A DNA stretch of 13,538 nucleotides from an uncultured Candidatus Pelagibacter sp. (lineage in GTDB: Bacteria; Pseudomonadota; Alphaproteobacteria; Pelagibacterales; Pelagibacteraceae). The stretch covers positions 1 to 13,538 of the forward strand of contig CAJWKX010000015.1 of the NCBI GenBank assembly GCA_913043015.1, given 5' to 3'. Positions 1 through 9,323 of the stretch are shown here, piece after piece; the stretch's first letter is position 1; every line of letters begins with the position of its first letter. Under the pieces are notes generated by a model. That model saw nothing but the letters and a program-made list of their open reading frames with translations, made no database searches and was not told where the DNA came from. The translations under genes were made by a program, and so were the position numbers.

Positions 1-1070
1 TCATTTTCAATTTCTCTAAATTTTTCAAGCAGTTCTTTTTGTTCCCTGTTTAATGAAACCGGAACTTCTGTATTTACTTGAACGTAAAGATCTCCATTAC
101 CACTTCCTCTCATATATGGCATTCCTTTACCTTTCAATCTAAATTGTTTACCGGTTTGTGTGCCAGCAGGAATTTTAATTTTTGCTTTACCACCATCGAT
201 CGTAGGTATTTCTAAAGAAGTGCCCAAAGCTGCGTCAGCAATTGACATTGGGCATTCAAAAAACAAATTTTCATTTGATCTTTTAAATAAATCGTGTGAA
301 TAAACATTTATAAATAAGTACAAATCTCCATAACTTGCCCCTCTTGAACCTGCTTCACCTTTACCCGCAAGTCTTATTCTTGTGCCATCATCTACACCTT
401 TTGGTATTGTAACTGATAATCTTTTTGATGCATGTTTTTTGCCTTGCCCTCCGCAATTGCTACATGGATGAGTTATCTCCTCACCACTTCCAGAACATTG
501 AGGACAAGTTTGTTGAACCGTAAAAAACCCCTGGTTTGACCTTACTCTGCCATTTCCTCCACACATAGAACATGAATCAACATTATGTCCAGGTTTAGAT
601 CCACTACCTTTACAAGTATTACATTTTTCTGAGCTTGAAAATTTTATATCTTGTTTTTTTCCAATATAAGCTTCCTCAAGAGTGATAGATAAATCATATC
701 TTAAATCTGATCCTCTTGAGTTTGAATTTCTTCTTCCTTTTTTATTATTAGAACCTCCAAAATCACTAAAAAAATCTTCAAAAATATCTGAAAATGATGA
801 TGAGAAATCAAAATTACCAAATCCTCCTTGTCTGCCACCGCCATTTTCAAAAGCAGCATGACCAAAGTTATCGTAATTTTGTTTTCTCTCTGTATTGGAT
901 AAAACATGATAGGCTTCTGAAGCTTCTTTAAATTTGTCTTCTGAAGCTTTATCGCCTTTATTTTTATCTGGGTGATATTTTACAGCAAGTTTTCTGTAGG
1001 CTGCTTTAATTTGATCTGGAGCAGCATCTTTACTTACACCCAAGACATCATAATAATCTCTTTTTGCCAT
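1..1070 (-). CDS. dnaJ: Chaperone protein DnaJ (Hsp40), C-terminus cut by window edge
   Basis: DnaJ is the cytoplasmic co-chaperone that delivers unfolded clients to DnaK and stimulates its ATPase. Reading down from the ATG at 1068-1070 gives MAKRDYYDVLGV and 356 complete codons before the window ends. The J domain covers about residues 1-70 with the HPD motif at 33-35. A Gly/Phe-rich linker follows (about 77-106). The zinc domain has four CxxCxGxG motifs beginning at C150, C167, C189 and C203, and the C-terminal client-binding domains follow to the edge. All domains of a type I DnaJ are intact; only about 20 residues should be missing. It lies 29 bases after dnaK, so it is probably cotranscribed. 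No Shine-Dalgarno is visible; a TATAAT ends five bases before the ATG on this strand and might be an internal promoter, though no good -35 is seen. Identity is very secure. Confidence 0.97.
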   Translation of the reverse strand, partial: MAKRDYYDVLGVSKDAAPDQIKAAYRKLAVKYHPDKNKGDKASEDKFKEASEAYHVLSNTERKQNYDNFGHAAFENGGGRQGGFGNFDFSSSFSDIFEDFFSDFGGSNNKKGRRNSNSRGSDLRYDLSITLEEAYIGKKQDIKFSSSEKCNTCKGSGSKPGHNVDSCSMCGGNGRVRSNQGFFTVQQTCPQCSGSGEEITHPCSNCGGQGKKHASKRLSVTIPKGVDDGTRIRLAGKGEAGSRGASYGDLYLFINVYSHDLFKRSNENLFFECPMSIADAALGTSLEIPTIDGGKAKIKIPAGTQTGKQFRLKGKGMPYMRGSGNGDLYVQVNTEVPVSLNREQKELLEKFREIEN

Positions 1071-1099
1071 AACTAATTATAGACAAATAGTTGCTAGCC

Positions 1100-3019
1100 T
1101 TAGGCGCTTTTTTCTTTGTTATCCTCTTTTACTTCTTCAAAGTCTGCATCAACAACATTGTCGTCTTTTTTTCCTTCTTCTTTATTTTTTGAAGCTTCAT
1201 CAGGTTTTGTACTTTGTTGAGATTTATATATTGCTTCACCTAATTTCATTGATTTTTGAACTAAATCTTGTGTATTTTTCTTAATTTCTTCAACATCAGT
1301 TCCTTTTAAAGAATTTCTTAAGTTTGCTGCTGCAGTCTCAATTTCTTTTTTGTCTGTGTCAGAAACTTTACTACCATGTTCTTTTAAATTTTTCTCAGTT
1401 GAATGTAATAAAGTATCAGCTTGATTTCTTGCATCGACAGCTTCTCTCTTTTTCTTATCCGCTTCTTTATTGGCTTCTGCTTCTTTAACCATTTTATTAA
1501 TATCTTCTTCACTTAAACCACCAGAAGCTTGAATTTGTATTTTTTGTTCTTTACCTGTTCCCTTGTCTTTTGCAGACACATTAACGATTCCGTTTGCATC
1601 TATATCAAAAGCTACTTCAATTTGAGGAACGCCTCTAGGAGCTGGAGCTATTCCAACTAGTTCAAAATTTCCAAGTAATTTATTATCTGTAGCCATTTCT
1701 CTTTCACCTTGTAGCACTCTAATTGAAACAGCCGGCTGACTGTCTTCTGCTGTTGAGAAAACCTGACTTTTCTTAGTTGGAATTGTTGTATTTTTATCAA
1801 TTAATTTAGTGGATACACCACCCAAAGTTTCAATTCCTAACGATAAAGGTGTTACGTCAAGCAGAAGCACATCTTTTACATCTCCTTGTAATACACCTGC
1901 TTGAATAGCCGCACCCATTGCAACTACTTCATCTGGATTTACACTCTTGTTTGGTTCTTTTCCAAAGAAGTTTTTAACTTCCTCAATTACTTTTGGCATT
2001 CTAGTCATGCCACCAACTAAAATGACTTCATTAATGTCACCAGCAGACATATTTGCATCTTTTAATGCGGTTTTGCATGGTGGAATTGTTCTTGCAATTA
2101 AATCTTCAACTAAAGCTTCTAATTTTGCTCTAGTCATTTTTATATTAATATGTTTTGGACCAGTTTTATCTGCAGTTATGAAAGGCAAATTTATTTCGGT
2201 CTGTGTTGCAGATGACAATTCAATTTTTGCTTTTTCTGCTGCTTCTTTTAATCTCTGTAAAGCAAGTTTATCCGATTTTAAATCAATGCCATTTTCTTTT
2301 TTAAATTCATTTAATAAATAATCTACGATTGTGTTATCGAAATCTTCCCCACCCAAGAAAGTATCACCATTAGTTGATTTTACTTCAAATACGCCATCAC
2401 CTAACTCTAAAATTGATACATCAAATGTACCACCACCAAGGTCATATACAGCAATTTTTTTGTTTATTTTTTTATCTAGTCCATAGGCCAAGGATGCAGC
2501 TGTTGGTTCATTTATAATTCTTAAAACTTCTAGTCCTGCAATTTTTCCAGCATCTTTAGTTGCTTGTCTTTGGGCATCATTAAAATATGCAGGAACTGTA
2601 ATTACAGCTTTTGTAACTTCTTGACCAAGATATTTTTCCGCAGTTTCTTTCATTTTTTGTAAAACAAAAGCGGATATTTGAGAAGATGAATATTTTTTTC
2701 CTTTGGATTCAATCCAAGCATCTCCATTTTCAGCTTTAACAATTTTGAATGGAGCCGTCTCTATATCTTTTTTTACTGTTGGATCTTCAAAATTTCTTCC
2801 AATTAATCTTTTAACCGCAAATATTGTATTTTCAGGATTTGTAACTGCCTGTCTTTTTGCAGGTTGACCAATTAATTTTTCATCACCATCAGTAAAAGCC
2901 ACTACTGAAGGAGTTGTTCTTGCACCTTCGGCATTTTCTAAAACCTTTGCCTGTGCACCTTCCATAATTGCTACACAAGAATTGGTTGTTCCTAAATCTA
3001 TTCCTATTACTTTGCTCAT
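1100..3019 (-). CDS. dnaK: Chaperone protein DnaK (Hsp70)
   Basis: ATP-dependent Hsp70 chaperone of the cytoplasm, working with DnaJ and GrpE. At 639 residues it is full length (E. coli 638). The nucleotide-binding domain shows GIDLGTTNS at 6-14, K70, the [12 protein letters not shown] segment at 141-152, E171 in the [11 protein letters not shown] segment, the DLGGGTFD phosphate loop at 193-200 with the autophosphorylation-type Thr198, and VGGMTRMP at 335-342. The hydrophobic interdomain linker (VLLLD) lies at about 384-388, followed by the beta substrate-binding domain, a helical lid and a charged tail ending in [12 protein letters not shown]. The extra NBD segment typical of Gram-negative DnaK is present (about 245-266). 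The start is supported by an AGAGGT ribosome site nine bases upstream. It sits between grpE (57-base gap) and dnaJ (29-base gap) on the same strand. Confidence 0.99.
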   Translation of the reverse strand: MSKVIGIDLGTTNSCVAIMEGAQAKVLENAEGARTTPSVVAFTDGDEKLIGQPAKRQAVTNPENTIFAVKRLIGRNFEDPTVKKDIETAPFKIVKAENGDAWIESKGKKYSSSQISAFVLQKMKETAEKYLGQEVTKAVITVPAYFNDAQRQATKDAGKIAGLEVLRIINEPTAASLAYGLDKKINKKIAVYDLGGGTFDVSILELGDGVFEVKSTNGDTFLGGEDFDNTIVDYLLNEFKKENGIDLKSDKLALQRLKEAAEKAKIELSSATQTEINLPFITADKTGPKHINIKMTRAKLEALVEDLIARTIPPCKTALKDANMSAGDINEVILVGGMTRMPKVIEEVKNFFGKEPNKSVNPDEVVAMGAAIQAGVLQGDVKDVLLLDVTPLSLGIETLGGVSTKLIDKNTTIPTKKSQVFSTAEDSQPAVSIRVLQGEREMATDNKLLGNFELVGIAPAPRGVPQIEVAFDIDANGIVNVSAKDKGTGKEQKIQIQASGGLSEEDINKMVKEAEANKEADKKKREAVDARNQADTLLHSTEKNLKEHGSKVSDTDKKEIETAAANLRNSLKGTDVEEIKKNTQDLVQKSMKLGEAIYKSQQSTKPDEASKNKEEGKKDDNVVDADFEEVKEDNKEKSA

Positions 3020-3028
3020 ATTTTTAAT

Positions 3029-3034
3029 ACCTCT
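3029..3034 (-). promoter_or_regulatory. Shine-Dalgarno site of dnaK
   Basis: AGAGGT on the minus strand, nine bases before the dnaK ATG. It is the clearest ribosome-binding site in the window. Most other genes here have no recognisable Shine-Dalgarno, which fits high translation of dnaK. Confidence 0.65.
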
Positions 3035-3076
3035 TTCATATATGTGCTATTTTTTAATCTACAAGTCTCCTTAAAA

Positions 3077-3736
3077 TTAATTTTCATCAGTTTTTGATTG
3101 ATTTTTCTCTTCTTTTTTAACTTCTTCAGATTCTTCATCTTTTTTTGTTGGTTTTTTTGAAACTGCTACTAGAGATGGTCTTAGTAATCTATCTTTCATT
3201 ATAAAGCCTTTCTGTATTTCTTGAACAATAGTTCCTGGTTCTTTATTTTCATCGTCAACTTCCATCATTGGTTGATGAAGGTTAGGATCTAGTTTTTGAT
3301 CAATTGACTTTATTTCTTCAATATTATTTTTCTTTAATATTGAAATCATATCTTTATAGATAACATCTAAATGTTCAGTAGTTTTTTTGAGAGCTTCTGT
3401 ATTTTTTAATTTTTCATCATTTTCTAATGATACTTTTGAACGTACAAGATTATCAATTAAGCTTAATGCTTCTCTAGCAAATGCAAATCCTCCATACTCA
3501 AAGGCATCATCTTTTTCTTTTTCAAATCTACGTCTTTGATTTTCCATTTCAGCGTAAGCTCTAATTAATTTATCTTCTAAATCTTTAATCTTGTCTTCAG
3601 AAGATAATTCATTTTTTTTTGATGAATCTTCTGCCTTATTTTCAGTTTGTTCTGATAATTTATCTTCTGTTTGTTTTGGTTTTTTTTCTAAATTTTCTTT
3701 TTTGATTCTTGAGCTTGAGTTTTCTTCTTTTTCCAT
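3077..3736 (-). CDS. grpE: Nucleotide exchange factor GrpE
   Basis: GrpE releases ADP from DnaK and so resets the chaperone cycle. The protein has 219 residues. Residues 1-50 are a highly charged, low-complexity Lys/Glu/Ser segment. A coiled-coil helix follows (about 47-100, including AYAEMENQRRRFEKEK), which is the GrpE dimerisation helix. The C-terminal beta domain carries the family signature: DPNLHQPM at 150-157 and the stretch QEIQKGFIMKDRLLRPSLVA at 172-191. A second charged tail covers about 194-219. It heads the grpE-dnaK-dnaJ gene set and is divergent from rdgB over only 36 bases. The ATG at 3734-3736 is chosen because no other in-frame ATG occurs before residue 64, inside the conserved helix. 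No hrcA gene and no CIRCE inverted repeat is seen upstream, so heat-shock control, if present, should use another route such as RpoH. Confidence 0.97.
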   Translation of the reverse strand: MEKEENSSSRIKKENLEKKPKQTEDKLSEQTENKAEDSSKKNELSSEDKIKDLEDKLIRAYAEMENQRRRFEKEKDDAFEYGGFAFAREALSLIDNLVRSKVSLENDEKLKNTEALKKTTEHLDVIYKDMISILKKNNIEEIKSIDQKLDPNLHQPMMEVDDENKEPGTIVQEIQKGFIMKDRLLRPSLVAVSKKPTKKDEESEEVKKEEKNQSKTDEN

Positions 3737-3772
3737 ATTATGCTATATGGTAAGAAAAACTGTAATTTCTAG
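3737..3772. promoter_or_regulatory. Divergent grpE / rdgB intergenic promoter region
   Basis: Thirty-six bases separate the two divergent start codons, so promoters for both genes must lie here or reach into the opposite coding regions. For rdgB, TGCTATATG (3741-3749) resembles an extended -10 element, without a good -35. For grpE, minus-strand TTACAG and CATAAT are 17 bases apart, but CATAAT directly abuts the grpE ATG, which leaves no room for a start site. Minus-strand TTGACA (3774-3779, inside rdgB) lacks a correctly spaced -10. Location is firm; exact boxes are not. Confidence 0.4.
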
Positions 3773-4375
3773 ATGTCAAAGAAAAAAATTTTAAAATTGC
3801 TAATCGGGTCAAATAATCAAGGTAAAATAAAGGAAATCAGAGACTTGCTTCCCAAAAATGTTTTAATTTATACTCCAAAAGATTTCAATGTAGAAAGTCC
3901 CAAGGAAATTGGCAGATCTTTTTTGGAAAATTCCCTCATTAAAGCCAAGTTTTTTTCAAAGAAAATTAAGATGGTTTGTTTAGCCGATGATTCGGGGCTT
4001 GAAATAGATGTTTTAAATGGAGCACCGGGCATTTATTCTGCAAGGTGGGGAGGAAAAAAAAATAATTTTAATTTAGCCATTAACAAGGTCTATAAGGAAC
4101 TTAAAAAGATAGATGAAAATTGGTTTAAAAAAAAAATTACAGCAAAATTTATTTGTGCGTTGACTATTTACTGGCCAAATAATTTTGAAGTAAATGTAAT
4201 TGGTAAAGTTGAAGGGACTATCTCAAAAACTAAAAAGGGAAATAATGGCTTTGGTTATGATCCTATATTTATACCCAAAAACAATAGATTAACTTTTGGT
4301 CAAATGAAACCATCTAAAAAATATAAAATTGATCATAGAATGAATGCTTTTAATAAAATTAAAAAATTTTTTTAA
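3773..4375 (+). CDS. rdgB: RdgB/HAM1-type XTP/dITP pyrophosphatase
   Basis: Hydrolyses non-canonical purine triphosphates (dITP, ITP, XTP) to monophosphate and pyrophosphate, keeping deaminated purines out of DNA and RNA. The protein has 200 residues, the usual family length. It shows the N-terminal nucleotide-binding motif SNNQGKIKEI (13-22), the catalytic/metal segment LADDSGLEIDVLNGAPGIYSARW (about residues 70-92) and the GFGYDPIF loop (about 159-166). Near the C-terminus the usual Ser-His-Arg motif reads DHR, an unusual substitution within otherwise normal motifs. No Shine-Dalgarno is visible; the ATG at 3773 is chosen because the family motif begins about 12 residues later. It is divergent from grpE, and its last 17 bases overlap the 3' end of the convergent LpoA-like gene. 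Confidence 0.95.
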   Translation: MSKKKILKLLIGSNNQGKIKEIRDLLPKNVLIYTPKDFNVESPKEIGRSFLENSLIKAKFFSKKIKMVCLADDSGLEIDVLNGAPGIYSARWGGKKNNFNLAINKVYKELKKIDENWFKKKITAKFICALTIYWPNNFEVNVIGKVEGTISKTKKGNNGFGYDPIFIPKNNRLTFGQMKPSKKYKIDHRMNAFNKIKKFF

Positions 4376-5510
4376 ATTCTTCTTCTTTAGCTACATAAAA
4401 ATTTAATAAATGACTAATCTTATTTTTATCAATTTCAAATACACCTATTTTTCCTTTAAATTTATTTTTTTTATAAAATATTTTTTCGTTTACAATGAAA
4501 TTATTTTGGTAAATTAAATAATAAACTAAACCAACTAAATCGTAACTTAGGAAAGATATTTGATTAGGGAATTTTTGATAAATATTAAAATATATTGATA
4601 CAAATTCATCATAATTTTCTTTGTTGATAGATGGAAAATAGATTGGTTGTAAAGATATTTCTTTTAATAATGATTCATCAAACCATTGATTAAGACAAAT
4701 ATAATGAACTCTTTTAGATGATATATCTGTATATAATAACGATGTTGCAACACTTTTTAAGCTTTCATCAAAGTCAGCAATTATAACTGAGTCAAAATTA
4801 ATTCCTCCAAATGTATCTTGTTTTTCTAAGTCTGCTATTTTTTTTTCTTTATTAATTTCATTTGAATTTTTTAAACTTTTTATTTCATTTTCTAATCTTT
4901 GTTTTCTTTGAGAATATTTTGTAAGCTTTTCAATTTGCGCAGTTAAGAGTATTGGGTTTGTATCATAAATAAAAGTATCTTTTAATTTTATTTTGGTTTT
5001 AGAAATTGCTTCTTCTATTTCATTTTTAAAATCAGAATTTGGAATAAGAAAAATGCTTCTTTGAATGTCATATAATTTTTGGAATTTAATGATTGTATTT
5101 ATCTGTGATATAGCGTTTATCCCTGCACTAATTACATTTTTAGGATTGTTAGTTATTTTATTTGTTAAAGATAAAAAAATTACTTCATTCAATTCCTCTA
5201 AATAAATTAAATTTTTATTAAATACTGGCCCTATAATTATTTTCACTCCAAGTTCATGGAGTTCTTTTGCTACTCTTAAAGTTATTTCAGGATTAGATTT
5301 TGTATCTCGAGGAAGTATTTCTATTTTAGAATTATCAATCTTGTTAATTGCAAGTCGAGTAGAATTTACAATTGATCTTCCAATTTCTTTGTATTCACCC
5401 GAGAGAGGAACAATAAGACCTATTTTAATTTTTTCCTGAGCAATACTTCTTTGAGTATCTAAAAACAAACTTATAAAAATAAAAAGAATAAATTGAATAA
5501 TTATCTTCAT
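4359..5510 (-). CDS. Periplasmic penicillin-binding-protein activator (LpoA-like), PBP1 fold
   Basis: A secreted protein of the type I periplasmic-binding-protein fold, assigned to the penicillin-binding-protein activator family that includes E. coli LpoA (YraM), which stimulates PBP1A peptidoglycan synthesis. From the ATG at 5508-5510 it has 383 residues. Residues 1-25 form a signal peptide (MKIIIQFILFIFISLF core, cleavage probably after SIA). The mature part opens with KIKIGLIVPLSGEYKEIG (27-44), a hallmark of this fold, and includes IIIGPV (91-96). A Lys/Glu-rich, probably helical segment at about 195-232 interrupts the fold. There is no lipobox cysteine and no N-terminal TPR domain, so unlike E. 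coli LpoA it looks soluble. The frame stays open to 5561, but that start would overlap rsmI and bury the signal peptide. Divergence from rsmI supports the family call. A solute-binding role (amino-acid ABC receptor) is the alternative, but no transporter genes adjoin. Confidence 0.75.
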   Translation of the reverse strand: MKIIIQFILFIFISLFLDTQRSIAQEKIKIGLIVPLSGEYKEIGRSIVNSTRLAINKIDNSKIEILPRDTKSNPEITLRVAKELHELGVKIIIGPVFNKNLIYLEELNEVIFLSLTNKITNNPKNVISAGINAISQINTIIKFQKLYDIQRSIFLIPNSDFKNEIEEAISKTKIKLKDTFIYDTNPILLTAQIEKLTKYSQRKQRLENEIKSLKNSNEINKEKKIADLEKQDTFGGINFDSVIIADFDESLKSVATSLLYTDISSKRVHYICLNQWFDESLLKEISLQPIYFPSINKENYDEFVSIYFNIYQKFPNQISFLSYDLVGLVYYLIYQNNFIVNEKIFYKKNKFKGKIGVFEIDKNKISHLLNFYVAKEEEFKKIF

Positions 5511-5541
5511 TTTAATGTTATTATTATAATCTATAAAATTA
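5511..5541. promoter_or_regulatory. Shared divergent promoter with palindromic -10 (LpoA-like gene / rsmI)
   Basis: The 31-base gap contains ATTATAAT (5523-5530), a perfect eight-base palindrome that presents a consensus TATAAT on both strands: 5525-5530 for rsmI and 5523-5528 (reverse) for the LpoA-like gene. Each -10 would give a transcript start about five or six bases before the corresponding ATG, so leaders would be very short. The -35 elements are weak: a TTATCT-like match at 5501-5506 for the plus strand and TTGTAG (minus, 5548-5553) for the other, both inside the opposite gene's coding sequence. Confidence 0.45.
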
Positions 5542-6405
5542 ATGAATCTACAATCAGACATAAATATAAATAATATAAAAAAAGGCTTATATGTTGTTTC
5601 AACTCCAATTGGAAATCTAGGAGATATTACACACCGAGCCTTAGAAATCTTAAGAAAATCTAATTATATTTTATGTGAAGATACAAGAGTTTCAAAGAAA
5701 TTGCTTTCAAAATACAATATAAATTCAAATTTAATTTCAAATCATAAATTTAATGAAAAAAAAAATGTTCAAAAAATTTTAGAAATATTAAAAACAGGTA
5801 AAATAGTTTCATTAATTTCAGATGCGGGTACCCCGGCAATTTCTGATCCTGGAAGAATACTTGTAAACGAATGTGTGAAAAATGAGATCAATGTATATCC
5901 ATGTCCAGGACCATCAGCAGTTTCTGCTGCAGTTTCTATTAGTGGTTTTTCTGACCAATATTATTTTTATGGTTTTTTTCCTGAAAAAAAAGCAGAAATT
6001 CACAAAGATTTAAAAATTTTATCTGAATTAAACTGTTCAATTGTTTTTTTTGTTGCAGCAAAAAAAATTAATAGAGTCATTGAACCTATTAAAAATTATT
6101 TTTCAGATAGAGAAATAGTTATATGTAAAGAAATTTCAAAATTTTATGAAGAATATTATCGAAATAAGGTAAGAAAGCTTAAATTTTTCGAGAAATCGCT
6201 TAAAGGAGAGATAACATTAGTAATTTCTGAAAAAAAAAATAAAAAAAATATTTCGAATTCTCTTAACGAATCAGATAAAAAATTAATTAATAAATTAATT
6301 AAAAAATTTAGCGTTAAAGATATTACCAATTTAATAAATGAAGGAAAAAATATATCAAAAAAAGAAATATATAATTATTGTTTAAAGTTAAAAAATGAAG
6401 ATTAA
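5542..6405 (+). CDS. rsmI: 16S rRNA (cytidine-1402 2'-O)-methyltransferase RsmI
   Basis: Methylates the ribose of C1402 in 16S rRNA, in the decoding centre, using S-adenosylmethionine. The protein has 287 residues (E. coli YraL 286). It shows the tetrapyrrole-methylase-like fold signatures in order: VVSTPIGNLGDIT (18-30), LCEDTR (44-49), SDAGTPAISDPG (93-104), PCPGPSA (120-126) and FFPEKK (145-150). A Lys-rich C-terminal helical domain ends with SVKDITNLINEGKNISKKEI. The first 14 residues precede the conserved start of the family (GLYVVSTPIGN). No Shine-Dalgarno is visible, but a TATAAT -10 lies 11 bases before the ATG. Its last 11 bases overlap the start of the dolP-like gene, so the two are surely cotranscribed. 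This pair and the divergent LpoA-like gene match the E. coli yraL/yraM/yraP neighbourhood. Confidence 0.96.
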   Translation: MNLQSDININNIKKGLYVVSTPIGNLGDITHRALEILRKSNYILCEDTRVSKKLLSKYNINSNLISNHKFNEKKNVQKILEILKTGKIVSLISDAGTPAISDPGRILVNECVKNEINVYPCPGPSAVSAAVSISGFSDQYYFYGFFPEKKAEIHKDLKILSELNCSIVFFVAAKKINRVIEPIKNYFSDREIVICKEISKFYEEYYRNKVRKLKFFEKSLKGEITLVISEKKNKKNISNSLNESDKKLINKLIKKFSVKDITNLINEGKNISKKEIYNYCLKLKNED

Positions 6406-6984
6406 ATTATTACAAATATTTTTTATTATATTTGTCCTTAATGGTTGTGTAGGAGCTGCTTCAAAAGGTGTTTTCGGCACAGGTGTAAGTGTTGCTATAG
6501 ATCCAAGATCATTAGGTACACAAATTGATGACTCAATAATGGATAAAAATTTAACAGCAAGGTTATTAATTATGAATAAAAATTATTTTTTATCAGTTAA
6601 AACTAAGGTTTTAGATGGTAGAATATTTGTTACAGGCAAGGTAGATGAGCCTGAGGAAAAATTAAAAATAACAAAATTAGCTTGGGAAACTGATGGTGTG
6701 AGATCAGTTAAAAATGATTTAAAAATTAAAGAAAAATTTAACTTTAAACAATCTGCCAAAGATTTATTAATAACTTCACAATTAAGAACAGCCTTGGTAT
6801 TTAACAAGCAAATTAAATCAACGAATTACAATATAGATACCTATAAAAAGAAAATATATGTTTATGGAATTGCTCATTCAAAAGATGAAAAAGAAGAAGT
6901 TATAAGTGAGGCTAAACAAATTCTTGATGTAGAAGATGTAGTGGTAAGTATTCTTTTAGTAGATGATTTAAGAATTAAAAAAAA

Positions 6985-6988
<4 letters not shown>
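6395..6988 (+). CDS. dolP: DolP/YraP-like lipoprotein with two BON domains
   Basis: Predicted envelope lipoprotein related to E. coli DolP (YraP), a two-BON-domain outer-membrane protein that supports barrier integrity. It has 197 residues. Residues 1-17 are a lipoprotein signal ending in the lipobox LNGC, with C18 as the lipidation site. The segment AIDPRSLGTQIDD (34-46) closely matches the start of the mature DolP family (DPRSVGTQVDD in E. coli). BON domain 1 spans about 48-112 and BON domain 2 about 118-190; each has the typical glycine-centred pattern (GRIFVTGKVDE; KIYVYGIAHS). It starts inside the end of rsmI with an 11-base overlap and no Shine-Dalgarno of its own, so translational coupling is likely. 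Its stop overlaps that of convergent maeB by four bases. Assignment as the DolP orthologue rests on sequence plus its place next to rsmI and the LpoA-like gene. Confidence 0.88.
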
Positions 6989-9273
<2,285 letters not shown>

Positions 9274-9323
9274 TTAATGTAATTAGATATACAAATAGAG
9301 CAAATTTAAGACTAATATGATTT
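9274..9323. promoter_or_regulatory. Divergent maeB / murJ intergenic promoter region
   Basis: Fifty A/T-rich bases between divergent starts. For murJ, TAATAT (9313-9318) ends five bases before the ATG, with a weak TACAAA 17 bases further upstream; this would give an almost leaderless transcript. For maeB, several minus-strand candidates exist (TTGCTC followed by A/T-rich boxes), none decisive. No inverted repeat that would suggest a repressor site is seen. Confidence 0.35.

Noticed and set aside
701..907. Open frame of 68 codons on the minus strand
   Set aside because: It is an alternative frame of dnaJ through the Gly/Phe-rich linker; the DnaJ frame has all the family motifs.
1092..1112. 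Small inverted repeat (GCC-TAA-GGC) at the dnaK stop codon, as a possible terminator
   Set aside because: The stem has only three pairs and no T-run follows, so it cannot be supported as a terminator or attenuator.
1947..2321. Open frame of 124 codons on the plus strand inside dnaK
   Set aside because: It lies wholly antisense to the conserved DnaK ATPase domain and its product resembles no family; it is a coding shadow.
3066..3072. Strong AAGGAGA Shine-Dalgarno-like sequence (minus strand) just after the grpE stop
   Set aside because: It is more than 40 bases from the dnaK ATG and no short open frame starts at a suitable distance; the AGAGGT site nearer dnaK is the better choice.
6280..6303. 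Direct repeat of AAATTAATTA near the end of rsmI
   Set aside because: It encodes a repeated Lys-Leu-Ile helix pattern in the C-terminal domain and is explained by A/T-rich codon use; it is not a repeat array or mobile-element end.
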